From Micromonospora tarapacensis (GTDB lineage Bacteria; Actinomycetota; Actinomycetes; Mycobacteriales; Micromonosporaceae), in contig NZ_JAHCDI010000004.1 of NCBI RefSeq assembly GCF_019697375.1, positions 372,001 through 436,000 on the forward strand: DNA of 64,000 nt, given 5' to 3'. Positions 25,628 through 34,531 of this stretch are shown piece by piece (the stretch's first letter is position 1; each line of letters starts with the position of its first letter). The notes under the pieces were generated by a model, which worked only from the letters and a program-made list of their open reading frames with translations, had not been told where the DNA came from and did not search any database. Both the position numbers and the translations under genes were made by a program.

Positions 25628-27447
25628 TTATAGGCCCAGTTCGGGTTCGAAGTTGCCGGCTTCCAGCCGCTCCTTGACTGCGGTCAGGAAGCGGGCCGCG
25701 TCGGCACCGTCGATCAGCCGGTGGTCGTACGACAGGGCCAGGTAGACCATCTGGCGTACCGCGATGACCTCGCCCAGCTCCGGGTCGTTCACCACGACCG
25801 GGCGCTTGACCACCGCACCCGTGCCGAGCATCGCCGACTGCGGCGACGGGATGATCGGGGTGTCGAAGAGGGCACCCCGGCTGCCGGTGTTGGTCAGCGT
25901 GAAGGTCGCACCGGCGATCTCGTCCGGGCTGATCTTGTTGGTCCGGGTCCGCTCGGCCAGGTCGGCGACCCGCTTGGCGATGCCGCCCAGGTTGAGGTCA
26001 CCGGCGTTGTGGATGACCGGCACCAGCAGGCCCCGCTCGGTGTCCACCGCGATGCCGAGGTTCTCGGCGTCCGGGTAGGTGATCGTCTGAGCGTCCAGGT
26101 CCATGGTGGCCTGGAGGATCGGGTACCGCTGGAGCGCCTCGATGGCCGCGAGAGCGAAGAACGGCAGGAACGACAGCTTGACGCCGTGCCGCTGCAGGAA
26201 CGAGTCCTTGGCCTGCGCCCGCAGCTTGGCGACCTTGGTGACGTCCACCTCGACCACGGTGGTGAGCTGCGCCATCTCGTGCAGCGACGACAGCATCCGC
26301 TTGGCGATCGCCGCGCGGATGCGGGGCAGCTTCTCGGTGGTGCCACGCTTGGCGCTCGGCTGCGGCTTCTCGGCGGTCCGGGCCGGGGCCGCCGCAGCGG
26401 CCGGCTGCCGCGCCGGAGCCGGAGCGGCCTTGGCCGCCCTGGCCTTCTCGGCCGCGTCCAGCACGTCCTGCTTGCGGATCCGGCCGCCGACGCCGGTGCC
26501 GTTGACCGAGGCCAGATCCACGTTGTGCTCGCCGGCCAGCTTGCGGACCAGCGGGGTGACGTACCCGGCCGCCTGCTCGCCACCGTTGGACGGCGCCGCG
26601 CGCTGCGGGTGGGGGCCGGTGGCGTAGCGGCCCGCTCGGCCTTGGCCGGCTCCGGCGAGGTCTCGGCCTCCGCGGCGGGCTCGTTGTACGACATGCCCGG
26701 CGTCGGCTCGGACACCTGCGGCTCGGGCGTCGGCTCGGGCTTGGCCGCCGCCTTCGGCTCGGGCTTGGCCTCCGGCTCCGGCGTGGGCGCCGGCTTCGCC
26801 TCGGCCGGTGCGCCGCCGGCGGCACCGACCACGGCCAGCGTGGCACCGACCTCGGCGGTCTCGTCCTCAGCGACCTTGATCTCCAGGACGGTCCCGGCCA
26901 CCGGCGAGGGGATCTCCGTGTCGACCTTGTCGGTGGAGACCTCCAGCAGTGGCTCGTCGACCTCGACGGTCTCGCCGACCTGCTTGAGCCAGCGGGTGAC
27001 CGTACCCTCGGTGACGCTCTCGCCGAGGGCCGGCATCTGCACCGGGGTGCCCTCGCCCGACGCCGCCGGGGCGGCTTGGGCCGGCTGCCCGGCCGGCTCC
27101 TCGACGGCCGGCTGCTCCGCCTCGGCCTGCGGCTCCTCGGCCGCCTCGGCGGCCTGCTCCGCGAGGGCCTCCTGCTGCTGCGGGGCGGCCTCGCCGCCGG
27201 CCGACTCGCCCTCGCCGGAGATCACCGCCAGCTCGCTGCCGACCTCGGCCGTCTCGTCCTCGCCCACCACGATCCGGGTCAGCACGCCGGCCGCGGGGGA
27301 CGGGATCTCGGTGTCGACCTTGTCGGTGGAGACCTCGAGCAGCGGCTCGTCGACCTCGACGGTCTCACCCTCCTGCTTGAGCCAGCGCGTGACGGTGCCC
27401 TCGGTGACGCTCTCGCCGAGCCGGGGCATGGTGACCGATACCGGCAT
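25628..27447 (-). CDS. sucB: Dihydrolipoamide acyltransferase (E2) of 2-oxoacid dehydrogenase, frameshifted as read
   Basis: About 606 residues when repaired. It has two N-terminal lipoyl domains, each with the lipoyl Lys in [12 protein letters not shown] (near residues 43 and 180), Ala/Pro/Glu-rich linkers, a peripheral subunit-binding domain (TPLVRKLA...[12 protein letters not shown]) and a catalytic acyltransferase domain ending in [17 protein letters not shown] with the active-site His. The frame breaks in the G5 run at 26611-26615; one more base restores the sequence. It is the orthologue of mycobacterial dlaT by position and may serve pyruvate and 2-oxoglutarate dehydrogenases. The ATG at 27447 has a GGAG site. 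lpdA lies just upstream in the same operon, and lipA/lipB supply its cofactor. Confidence 0.92.
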
Positions 27448-27519
27448 GTTCTCCAGACTCCTTCATTTCCCTGGTGGGGGGATCATCGCCCGTCGCCGGA
27501 CGCCGCGGGTACGTCGTGG

Positions 27520-28911
27520 TCAGGCGTGCGCGTGCAGCGGCTTGCCGGCGAGGGCGAGGTGCGCCTCGCCCAGGGCCTCGTTCTGCGTCGGGTGGGCATG
27601 CACGAGCTGCGCCACCTCGCCCGGGTACGCCTCCCAGTTGTAGATCAGTTGCGCCTCGCCGATCAGCTCGCCGACCCGGGCGCCGACCATGTGCACGCCG
27701 ACCACGGGCCCGTCGGAGACCCGGACCAGCTTCACGAAGCCGGCCGTCCTGAGGATCTGGCTCTTGCCGTTGCCGCCGAGGTTGTAGTTGTAGGTCTTGA
27801 CCTTGTCGGCACCGTACTGCTCCTTGGCCTTCGCCTCGGTGAGGCCGACGGAGGCCAGTTCCGGGTCGCAGTAGGTCACCCGGGGGATGCCCGCCTCGTC
27901 GATCACCGCGGGGCTCTGGCCGGCGATCTCCTCGGCCACGAAGATGCCCTGCTGGAAGCCGCGGTGGGCGAGTTGGAGGCCGGGCACGATGTCGCCCACG
28001 GCGTAGACGTTCGGCACGCCGGTGCGCAGCCGCTCGTCGGTCAGCACGTAGCCGCGGTCCATCTTCACCCCCTGCTCCTCGTAACCGAGGCCGGCGGTGT
28101 TCGGGCCGCGGCCCACGGCGACCAGCAGCAGCTCGGCCTCGACGGTCTCGCCGCCGGCGATGGTCACCTTGACGCCGCTGTCGGTCTTCTCGACCTTCTC
28201 GAACGGCTTGCCGACCTTGAAGTTGATCTTCCGCTTGCGGAACGCCCGCTCCAGCGCCTTCGACGACTCCTCGTCCTCGGCGGCGACCAGCCGGGGCAGC
28301 GCCTCGATGATGGTCACGTCCACCCCGAAGGACTTCCAGACGCTGGCGAACTCGACGCCGATCACGCCGCCGCCGAGCACGATCGCCGAGGAGGGAACCC
28401 GGTCCAGGGTCAGGGCGTGGTCACTGGTGATCACCCGCTCGCCGTCGACCTCCAGGCCGGGCAGGCTCTTGGCGTACGAGCCGGAGGCCAGCACCACGTT
28501 GCGGCCGGTGTAGCGCTTGCCGTCCACCTCGACGGTGTCCGGACCGACCAACTTGCCGGCGCCCGCCACGAAGGTGATGCTCTTGGCGCCGCCGACCAGG
28601 CCCTGCAGGCCCTTGTAGAGGCGGGAGACGACGCCGTCCTTGTACGAGTTGACCGCCGCCATGTCGATGCCGACCAGCTCGGCCTTGACGCCGAACTGCT
28701 CCGACTCGCGGGTCTGGTCGGCGATCTCGGCGGCGTGCAGCAGCGCCTTGGTCGGGATGCAGCCGTTGTGCAGGCAGGTGCCGCCGAGCTTGCCCTTTTC
28801 GACCAGCGCCACGGAAAGGCCCAGTTGGGCGGCGCGCAGAGCGGTCGCGTAGCCGCCGCTGCCACCTCCGAGGATGACGATGTCGAAGGTTGCGTCGTTC
28901 GGCTCGCTCAC
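27520..28911 (-). CDS. lpdA: Dihydrolipoyl dehydrogenase (E3)
   Basis: 463 residues. It reoxidises dihydrolipoyl groups and passes electrons to NAD+ through FAD. Visible are the FAD motif GGGSGGYATA (15-24), the redox disulfide in GGTCLHNGC (Cys46, Cys51), the NAD motif VLGGGVIGVEF, and the C-terminal HAHPTQNE with the catalytic His-Glu pair. I chose the GTG at 28911, which has GGGAG six bases upstream; the longer frame to 28968 adds a non-homologous tail. It is followed after 72 bp by sucB, so E3 and E2 form one operon. Its place here differs from M. tuberculosis, where lpd is elsewhere. Confidence 0.95.
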   Translation of the reverse strand: MSEPNDATFDIVILGGGSGGYATALRAAQLGLSVALVEKGKLGGTCLHNGCIPTKALLHAAEIADQTRESEQFGVKAELVGIDMAAVNSYKDGVVSRLYKGLQGLVGGAKSITFVAGAGKLVGPDTVEVDGKRYTGRNVVLASGSYAKSLPGLEVDGERVITSDHALTLDRVPSSAIVLGGGVIGVEFASVWKSFGVDVTIIEALPRLVAAEDEESSKALERAFRKRKINFKVGKPFEKVEKTDSGVKVTIAGGETVEAELLLVAVGRGPNTAGLGYEEQGVKMDRGYVLTDERLRTGVPNVYAVGDIVPGLQLAHRGFQQGIFVAEEIAGQSPAVIDEAGIPRVTYCDPELASVGLTEAKAKEQYGADKVKTYNYNLGGNGKSQILRTAGFVKLVRVSDGPVVGVHMVGARVGELIGEAQLIYNWEAYPGEVAQLVHAHPTQNEALGEAHLALAGKPLHAHA

Positions 28912-29090
28912 GTCCAACTCCCAGGTCGCGTCGCTGCATCGGGGGTCACGGTGGGGTAACAGGGACACACCCCACCCCGGTCATCTTGTCACCACCGCGC
29001 GGCACCCGCGTACCGAGGTGCCCAACGACACGTTACGGCCACGTACCCTAGGCACTGCCTTCGATGACGGACGGATGGGGAGACGGCTCG

Positions 29091-29420
29091 GTGGGACTGT
29101 TCCGGCGACGCAAGCGGGTAGGCGCGGCCGACCCCGACCGTACGGCCAATCCTGCCGACCTGAAGCACCTGGAGAATTTCGTCCGCACCCGTCGGGGTGT
29201 CGAGGCGTTCATCGAACCCCGGACCACGGTCACCGAGACCACCGTCATCCTGATCGCCGACGACGGCGAGTGGACCCGGCGCCGCATCGACGGGCCGGAC
29301 GGGGCGCGGCGTTTCGCGTACCGGCTGAGCATCCCCGTCTACGACGTCGCGCTGATGGGCTACCCGCAGCGGATGCGCGACTACAACGAGCGCCGCAAGC
29401 GCCGCCCCGAGCTGTACTGA
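29091..29420 (+). CDS. Conserved hypothetical protein, about 109 aa
   Basis: A soluble, charged protein with a basic start (GLFRRRKRVG) and a conserved-looking body (LENFVRTRRGVEAFIEPRTTVTETTVILIADDGEWTRRR, VYDVALMGYPQRMRDYNERRK). Similar short proteins are widespread beside lpd/pepA in actinobacteria, but I know of no assigned function. The GTG at 29091 has a GGGGAGA site; the ATG at 29064 is an alternative. It is divergent from lpdA and convergent with pepA. Confidence 0.65.
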   Translation: MGLFRRRKRVGAADPDRTANPADLKHLENFVRTRRGVEAFIEPRTTVTETTVILIADDGEWTRRRIDGPDGARRFAYRLSIPVYDVALMGYPQRMRDYNERRKRRPELY

Positions 29421-29443
29421 CCCGCCGCGCGCCCCCGCGCCGC

Positions 29444-29480
29444 GGGGAGACAGCAACTTCGGGGAAGTTGCTGTCTCCCC
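29444..29480. terminator. Bidirectional hairpin between convergent genes
   Basis: A 17-bp perfect stem (29444-29460 with 29464-29480) with a GGG loop; the arms contain GAGACAGCAACTTC. It lies 24 bp past the hypothetical gene and before the pepA stop. A partial third copy of the arm follows at 29488-29507, so it also looks like a repeat element. Confidence 0.7.
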
Positions 29481-29540
29481 CGCGCCGGGAGGCAGCAACT
29501 TCCCCGAAACTGATCGGGTTTCGCGCGGGCTCGCGCGGGC

Positions 29541-31112
29541 TCAGCCGTTGGCGGCGACGTCGTCGATCAGGTGCAGCAGCGTACGGACCGGGACGCCGGT
29601 GCCGCCCTTGGTCCAGTAGCCGGTGGCCTCGCCCGGGTGGTACGACGGCCCGGCGATGTCGATGTGTGCCCAGGCGACGTCGTCGGTGACGAACTCGCGC
29701 AGGAAGACGCCGCCCTGCAACATGTGACCGGCACGGTCCATGCCCGCGTTGACCTGGGAGATGTCGGCCACGTCGGAGTCCATGCCCTTGCGCACGTCGT
29801 CCGGCAGCGGCATCGGCCAGGCCGGCTCGCCGACCGCGTCGCCGGCCGAGCGGACCCGCTCGCACAGTTCGGTGGTACCCATCACACCGGAGATCCGCTT
29901 GCCCAGCGACACGACCTGTCCGCCGGTGAGGGTGGAGGCCTCGAAGAGGTAGTCGCAGCCGTCCGCGCAGGCCCGCGCCATCGCGTCGCCGAGGACCATC
30001 CGGCCCTCGGCGTCGGTGTTGAGCACCTCCACCTTCTTGCCGTTGAACATGCTGACCACGTCGCCCGGCCGGTACGCGGACCCCGACGGCATGTTCTCCG
30101 CCATCGGCACGTACGCGGTCACCGCCACCGGCGGCTTCAGCTCGGCCACCGCCAGCATGGTGGCGGCCACCGCCGCCGCGCCGGCCATGTCGGACTTCAT
30201 CTCCCACATGCCCTGCGCCGGCTTGATCGAGATGCCGCCGGTGTCGAACGTGATGCCCTTGCCGACCAGGGCGACCCGCTTGCCGGTGCCGCCTCCGGCC
30301 GGGGTGTACGTCAACTTGACCAGACGCGGCGGTGCCTCCGAACCCTGCCCGACCGCGGTGATGCCGCCGTACCCGCCCTCGCGCAGCGCGACCTCGTCGA
30401 GCACCTCGACGTCGAGCCCCGCCGCCCGGCCGGCCTCGGCGACCGCGTCGGCGAAGGCCGGCGGGCGCTGCTCGTTCGGGGCGGTGTTGACCCAGTCCCG
30501 GGTGCGCCGGACGGCGTCGGTCACCGTCCGCGCCCGGGCCAGTTCGGCCTGCGCGCCCGCGTCCGCGGCGTCCGGCACGGCCACCAGCACCTCGGCCACC
30601 GGCTCACGCCGGGTCGGCTGGGGCAGGGTCTTGTACCCGGCGAAGCGGTAGCCGCCCAGCAGCGCACCCTCGGCGGCAGCGCGCAGCGCGTCGGCCGCGT
30701 CGGCGTCGTCGGGCAGCGGCAACGCGAGCGCCACGCGGGGCGCGCCGGCCAGGGCCCGGACGGCGGCTCCCGCCGCGCGGCGCAGGATCTCCGGCGCGGG
30801 CGCGGCACCGCTGGGCTCCGGGCCGAGGCCGACCGCGGCGACCACCGGAGCGGCGATCGTGCCCAACGTCGCCAACTTGATCACCTCGCCCGGGCCGCCG
30901 GTCGCGCCGAGCAGCGCCAGCGTCTCGGTCAGCTTGCCGTCGAAGGCGGCGGCGATGCTCTCGGCGCCGCTGGCGAGCAGCAGGGTGCCGGCGAGGCCGC
31001 CGGTGGCGTCCTGCTCGCCGGTCGTGCTGTGCACGCCGATCACGATGGCGTCCACGGCGAGTTCGGCGGGGTCGGTGTCGACCAGGCTCAGGATGGTGCT
31101 GGGCGATGTCAC
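29541..31112 (-). CDS. pepA: Leucyl aminopeptidase, M17 family
   Basis: 523 residues. It removes N-terminal amino acids, mainly in cytoplasmic peptide turnover. The C-terminal catalytic domain holds VGKGITFDTGGISIKP, the metal-binding NTDAEGRMVLGDAM near residue 362, and the EASTLTGGQV segment. The start is taken as the GTG at 31112, which follows GGGAG by eight bases and gives the family N-terminus SPSTILSLVDTDPAELAVDAI; a GTG at 31172 would add 20 Pro/Ala-rich residues. It matches mycobacterial pepB by neighbourhood and is divergent from gcvT. Confidence 0.94.
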   Translation of the reverse strand: MTSPSTILSLVDTDPAELAVDAIVIGVHSTTGEQDATGGLAGTLLLASGAESIAAAFDGKLTETLALLGATGGPGEVIKLATLGTIAAPVVAAVGLGPEPSGAAPAPEILRRAAGAAVRALAGAPRVALALPLPDDADAADALRAAAEGALLGGYRFAGYKTLPQPTRREPVAEVLVAVPDAADAGAQAELARARTVTDAVRRTRDWVNTAPNEQRPPAFADAVAEAGRAAGLDVEVLDEVALREGGYGGITAVGQGSEAPPRLVKLTYTPAGGGTGKRVALVGKGITFDTGGISIKPAQGMWEMKSDMAGAAAVAATMLAVAELKPPVAVTAYVPMAENMPSGSAYRPGDVVSMFNGKKVEVLNTDAEGRMVLGDAMARACADGCDYLFEASTLTGGQVVSLGKRISGVMGTTELCERVRSAGDAVGEPAWPMPLPDDVRKGMDSDVADISQVNAGMDRAGHMLQGGVFLREFVTDDVAWAHIDIAGPSYHPGEATGYWTKGGTGVPVRTLLHLIDDVAANG

Positions 31113-31261
31113 GGAGGCTGCTCCCGGGCGGGCCGGGCCGGTCGCGGGTGGCGTACCGGCGGTGGAGTTCACCGGCGGATGATTTACCCGCCGGATGTCG
31201 ATGCTGTCCCGCCGGGTCGTCCGGCGGTCCCGCCGATGCTAACCAGCCCGGTGCGTCCCGG

Positions 31262-31267
31262 TAAGTT
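31262..31267 (+). promoter_or_regulatory. -10 element TAAGTT, leaderless gcvT
   Basis: TAAGTT-N6-ATG. No glycine riboswitch fits in the short gap before the gene. Confidence 0.45.
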
Positions 31268-31273
31268 CCACCC

Positions 31274-32398
31274 ATGACCGACGTGACCACAGACGCCGCC
31301 GCGACCCGGCTGCGTCGTTCCCCGCTGGGCGAGCGGCACACCGCGCTCGGCGCCAAGTTCGCCCCGTTCGGTGGCTGGGAGATGCCGCTGGAGTACGCCG
31401 GCGGCGGGGTGCTCCGGGAGCACACCGCGGTGCGCACCGACGTCGGCGTGTTCGACGTGTCGCACCTGGGCAAGGTGCGGGTGACCGGCACCGGGGCGGT
31501 GCAGTTCGTCAACGCCTGCCTCAGCAACGACCTGGACCGGATCGGGCCGGGCCGGGCGCAGTACACGCTGTGCTGCGACGACGCGACCGGCGGCGTGGTG
31601 GACGACATCATCGCCTACCGGTACGCCGACGACCACGTCTTCCTCATCCCGAACGCCGCGAACACCGCCGAGGTGGTGCGCCGGCTGCGCGCCGCCGCGC
31701 CGCCGCAGGTCACGGTCACCGACGAGCACGAGGCGTACGCCGTGCTGGCGGTGCAGGGGCCCCGCTCGGCGGAGCTGCTGGGTGGCCTGGGCCTGCCCAC
31801 CGAACACGGGTACATGAGCTTCACCCCGGCCCGCCTCGCCGGCGTCGAGCTGACCGTGTGCCGGACCGGCTACACCGGTGAGCTGGGCTACGAACTGGTG
31901 GTCCCGGCCGGTGCGGCGGTCGCGGTGTGGGACGCGCTGTTCGCCGCCGAACCGGCACCGCGGGCCTGCGGGCTGGGCGCCCGGGACACGTTGCGCACCG
32001 AGATGGGGTACCCGTTGCACGGCCAGGACCTGTCGCTGGAGATCACGCCGGTGCAGGCCCGGTCGGGCTGGGCGGTCGGCTGGGACAAGCCGTCCTTCTG
32101 GGGCCGCGACGCGCTACTCGCGGAGCGGGCCGCCGGTCCCCGTCGGACGCTGCGCGGGCTGGCAGCCGTGGACCGGGCCATCCCGCGCCCCGGTATGGCG
32201 GTCTTCCACGGCGACACCCGGGTCGGCACCGTCACCAGCGGCACCTTCAGCCCGACGAGGAAGCAGGGTATCGCGCTCGCGCTTGTCGACACCGCCGCCG
32301 AGCTTCCCGACGGCGCCGAGCTGCACGTCGACGTCCGTGGCCGCCGGGGTGCCGTCCGCCTGACCCGCCCGCCCTTCGTCCACCCCTCCGTCCGGTGA
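31274..32398 (+). CDS. gcvT: Glycine cleavage system T protein (aminomethyltransferase)
   Basis: 374 residues. It takes the methylene group from the lipoyl arm of GcvH and forms 5,10-methylene-tetrahydrofolate, releasing ammonia. Seen are [13 protein letters not shown] at the start, [12 protein letters not shown], the [13 protein letters not shown] folate-site segment, [18 protein letters not shown], and a C-terminal GCV_T barrel domain. gcvH and gcvP are not in the window, as in M. tuberculosis, where gcvT also stands apart. It uses the lipoyl cofactor made by lipA/lipB nearby. The stop is only five bases from the next, convergent gene. Confidence 0.95.
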   Translation: MTDVTTDAAATRLRRSPLGERHTALGAKFAPFGGWEMPLEYAGGGVLREHTAVRTDVGVFDVSHLGKVRVTGTGAVQFVNACLSNDLDRIGPGRAQYTLCCDDATGGVVDDIIAYRYADDHVFLIPNAANTAEVVRRLRAAAPPQVTVTDEHEAYAVLAVQGPRSAELLGGLGLPTEHGYMSFTPARLAGVELTVCRTGYTGELGYELVVPAGAAVAVWDALFAAEPAPRACGLGARDTLRTEMGYPLHGQDLSLEITPVQARSGWAVGWDKPSFWGRDALLAERAAGPRRTLRGLAAVDRAIPRPGMAVFHGDTRVGTVTSGTFSPTRKQGIALALVDTAAELPDGAELHVDVRGRRGAVRLTRPPFVHPSVR

Positions 32399-32402
32399 CC
32401 CG

Positions 32403-33692
32403 TCAGGTGGTGGGGGTTTCGCCGGCGTCGAGGACGGCCTGGGTCCAGCCGCCCTCGATGACGCCGGTGCCGTCGAGCACCGCCCAGTCGACCACGTCGG
32501 CGGTCTCCACCACCACGGGGGAGCCGATCCGCACCGTCGGGTCGGTGTTGGCGTCGCTGGCGCTGTCGCCGACGATCCGGTCCGGGGAGTCCCAGGAGGT
32601 CACCCCGGCCCAGACGTACTCCGGGCCGTCGTCGCCCGGCAGGCCGTACTTGACGACCAGCTGGGTCTCCGGCGGCAACTGCCCGTCCCGGAACCGGACC
32701 CGGACGTCGTCCAAACCGGCACGGGCGGTGGCGATCGCCCGGCTCATCGCGTCGCCCGGCCGGGCGTAGCGCACGTCGGGCTGGATGCCGGCGAACAGCG
32801 TGGCGCAGGCGGCGGCGAAGTAGCGCCCGGCCGGACCGGGATGCCCGGCCGGCGGACGCAGGCTGAGGAACGAGTCGGCGTCCGGGTCGGTCGCCGGGTC
32901 CAACTCCAGCCGCAGCAGCACCGGCGCCGTGGCACCGTGCTGCTCCGGATTTCCGTACGCCACCGCGATGTCGTGCCCGGTCACCGTGGCCAGCACCGGC
33001 AGCGGCACGAACGCCGGCACCTCCTCGCCGGTCAGCCCGTCGGTCCAGTCCCGCAGCAGCCGTCGCGCGGCACCGGTCATCACCGCGCCCCAGGCCCGGG
33101 TGAGATGGTCGGGCACACCCTGGGTCTGCAACTCCAGCAGGCCGAACCGGCGTAGCCCCTTCGTGGTGAACCAGAGCCCCTCGGCGTCCGACGAGTACGG
33201 CACCAGCACCCAGTCGACCAGCCGGACCCGGCCCTGGGCGTCGGGCAGCGACCGCAGCGCCGCGGCCGGGTCCAGGAACTGCAGGCCGAAGACGTCCACC
33301 ACGTCGCCGCCGACCGTCTCGGCCACCGCCGCGGCCACCGCCCGGGCGGCCCACTCGTGCGCCGGCGGCCAGCCCGGCCGGTACTCGGCCTGCACCACCA
33401 CCAGGTGGCTCGCCGCGGCCAGCCGGTCCAGCTGCGTCTCGCTGGCCCCGAACGCGCTGAGCAGGTCCGGCGGCAGCTTGGGGAACTCGCTTACCGGGCG
33501 GACGTCGACGCTCATCAGCGGGCTGTCCAGCATCTGCCGGGCCAGCCCGTGCACCGGCTCGGCGAGCCGGCCGGCCAGCCCGGCCACCGCCGTCCGTGCC
33601 GTCACCGACGGCAGTCCCACCGTCGGCACCAGGTACGTCGCGCTGAGCGACTCCGGAACCGGAACGGGCAGGAAGTCGTCGGTGATGAGCAT
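32403..33692 (-). CDS. Hypothetical protein with C-terminal DUF2314-like domain
   Basis: 429 residues with no signal peptide or membrane segment. The long N-terminal region (1-320) is not recognised. The last 100 residues resemble DUF2314, with EYVWAGVTSWDSPDRIVGDSA and DVVDWAVLDGTGVIEGGW, a fold seen in bacterial proteins often tied to contact-dependent or immunity-like roles. The ATG at 33692 has a GGGGGA site. It lies between gcvT and cobS on the minus strand with a 65-bp gap, so it may be read with the cobalamin genes, but a shared function is not evident. Confidence 0.6.
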   Translation of the reverse strand: MLITDDFLPVPVPESLSATYLVPTVGLPSVTARTAVAGLAGRLAEPVHGLARQMLDSPLMSVDVRPVSEFPKLPPDLLSAFGASETQLDRLAAASHLVVVQAEYRPGWPPAHEWAARAVAAAVAETVGGDVVDVFGLQFLDPAAALRSLPDAQGRVRLVDWVLVPYSSDAEGLWFTTKGLRRFGLLELQTQGVPDHLTRAWGAVMTGAARRLLRDWTDGLTGEEVPAFVPLPVLATVTGHDIAVAYGNPEQHGATAPVLLRLELDPATDPDADSFLSLRPPAGHPGPAGRYFAAACATLFAGIQPDVRYARPGDAMSRAIATARAGLDDVRVRFRDGQLPPETQLVVKYGLPGDDGPEYVWAGVTSWDSPDRIVGDSASDANTDPTVRIGSPVVVETADVVDWAVLDGTGVIEGGWTQAVLDAGETPTT

Positions 33693-33757
33693 GGTTCCCC
33701 CGGGTGGCCGCGCCGGTGCTGTCGTGGGAGAACGCTACCCGGCGGCGGTCGCCCGGC

Positions 33758-34531
33758 TCAGCCGGACAGCGCCAGTCCCAGGTAGACCAGCGTGGTGACC
33801 AGTTCCACCGTCGCGCCGAGCACGTCACCGGTGATACCGCCGAGCCGGCGTACCACGTGCCGGAGCAACCCGGCGGCGACGGCGAGCGCGACGAGCACGG
33901 CCAACGGCCCCTGCCACGGGCGCTCCGGCACCGCCGCGACCGCCGGCACCGCGACGGCGGCCGTGCCGGCGAGCAGCGCCACCGGGCCGATGGTGCCGGC
34001 CACCAGTGCGCCGAGACCCTCCGGGCGGGCCGCCGGCACACCCCGCCGGCAGGCCAGCGCGACCCCGAGCCGACCGGCCGCGGTGGCCGTCACCACGGCC
34101 GCGAACACCGCCGGCCGGGACCGGCCGGCCAGTTCCGCCAGCGCCGCCGCCTGCACCAGGAGCACGAGCACCAGCGCGACCACCCCGAACGGCCCCACGT
34201 CCGGCTTCTTCATGATCTCCAACGCGGCCGGACCGCGCCGGTACGAGCCGAGCGCGTCCACGGTGTCGGCCAGCCCGTCCAGGTGCAGCCCCCGGGTGAG
34301 CAGGGCGCCGGCGGCGACGGTGATCCCGGCGGCGACCAGCGGCGCGGTGACCGTGTCGAGCAGCAGCAGTACGCCGGCCAGCGGCACGCCGAGCAGTGCG
34401 CCGACCGCCGGGGCGAGCGCCATCGCCGTGCCCGCCGTGCCCCGGTCGATCCGGCCGGCACGCATCGGCAGGATGGTGAGGGTGGTCAGCGCCAGCCGCG
34501 CCCCGTCGCCGAGCCGGCGCTCAGCCGGCAC
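33758..34531 (-). CDS. cobS: Adenosylcobinamide-GDP ribazoletransferase (cobalamin synthase)
   Basis: 257 residues, multi-spanning. It joins adenosylcobinamide-GDP with alpha-ribazole to form adenosylcobalamin at the membrane, the last step of the pathway. The signature TRGLHLDGLADTVDALGS (near residue 80) carries the acidic metal site; GGITGDVLGAT near the C-terminus is also typical. The GTG at 34531 overlaps the 3' end of the cobU-cobT gene by 11 bp, indicating coupled translation and an operon for the nucleotide-loop half of B12 synthesis. Confidence 0.94.
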   Translation of the reverse strand: MPAERRLGDGARLALTTLTILPMRAGRIDRGTAGTAMALAPAVGALLGVPLAGVLLLLDTVTAPLVAAGITVAAGALLTRGLHLDGLADTVDALGSYRRGPAALEIMKKPDVGPFGVVALVLVLLVQAAALAELAGRSRPAVFAAVVTATAAGRLGVALACRRGVPAARPEGLGALVAGTIGPVALLAGTAAVAVPAVAAVPERPWQGPLAVLVALAVAAGLLRHVVRRLGGITGDVLGATVELVTTLVYLGLALSG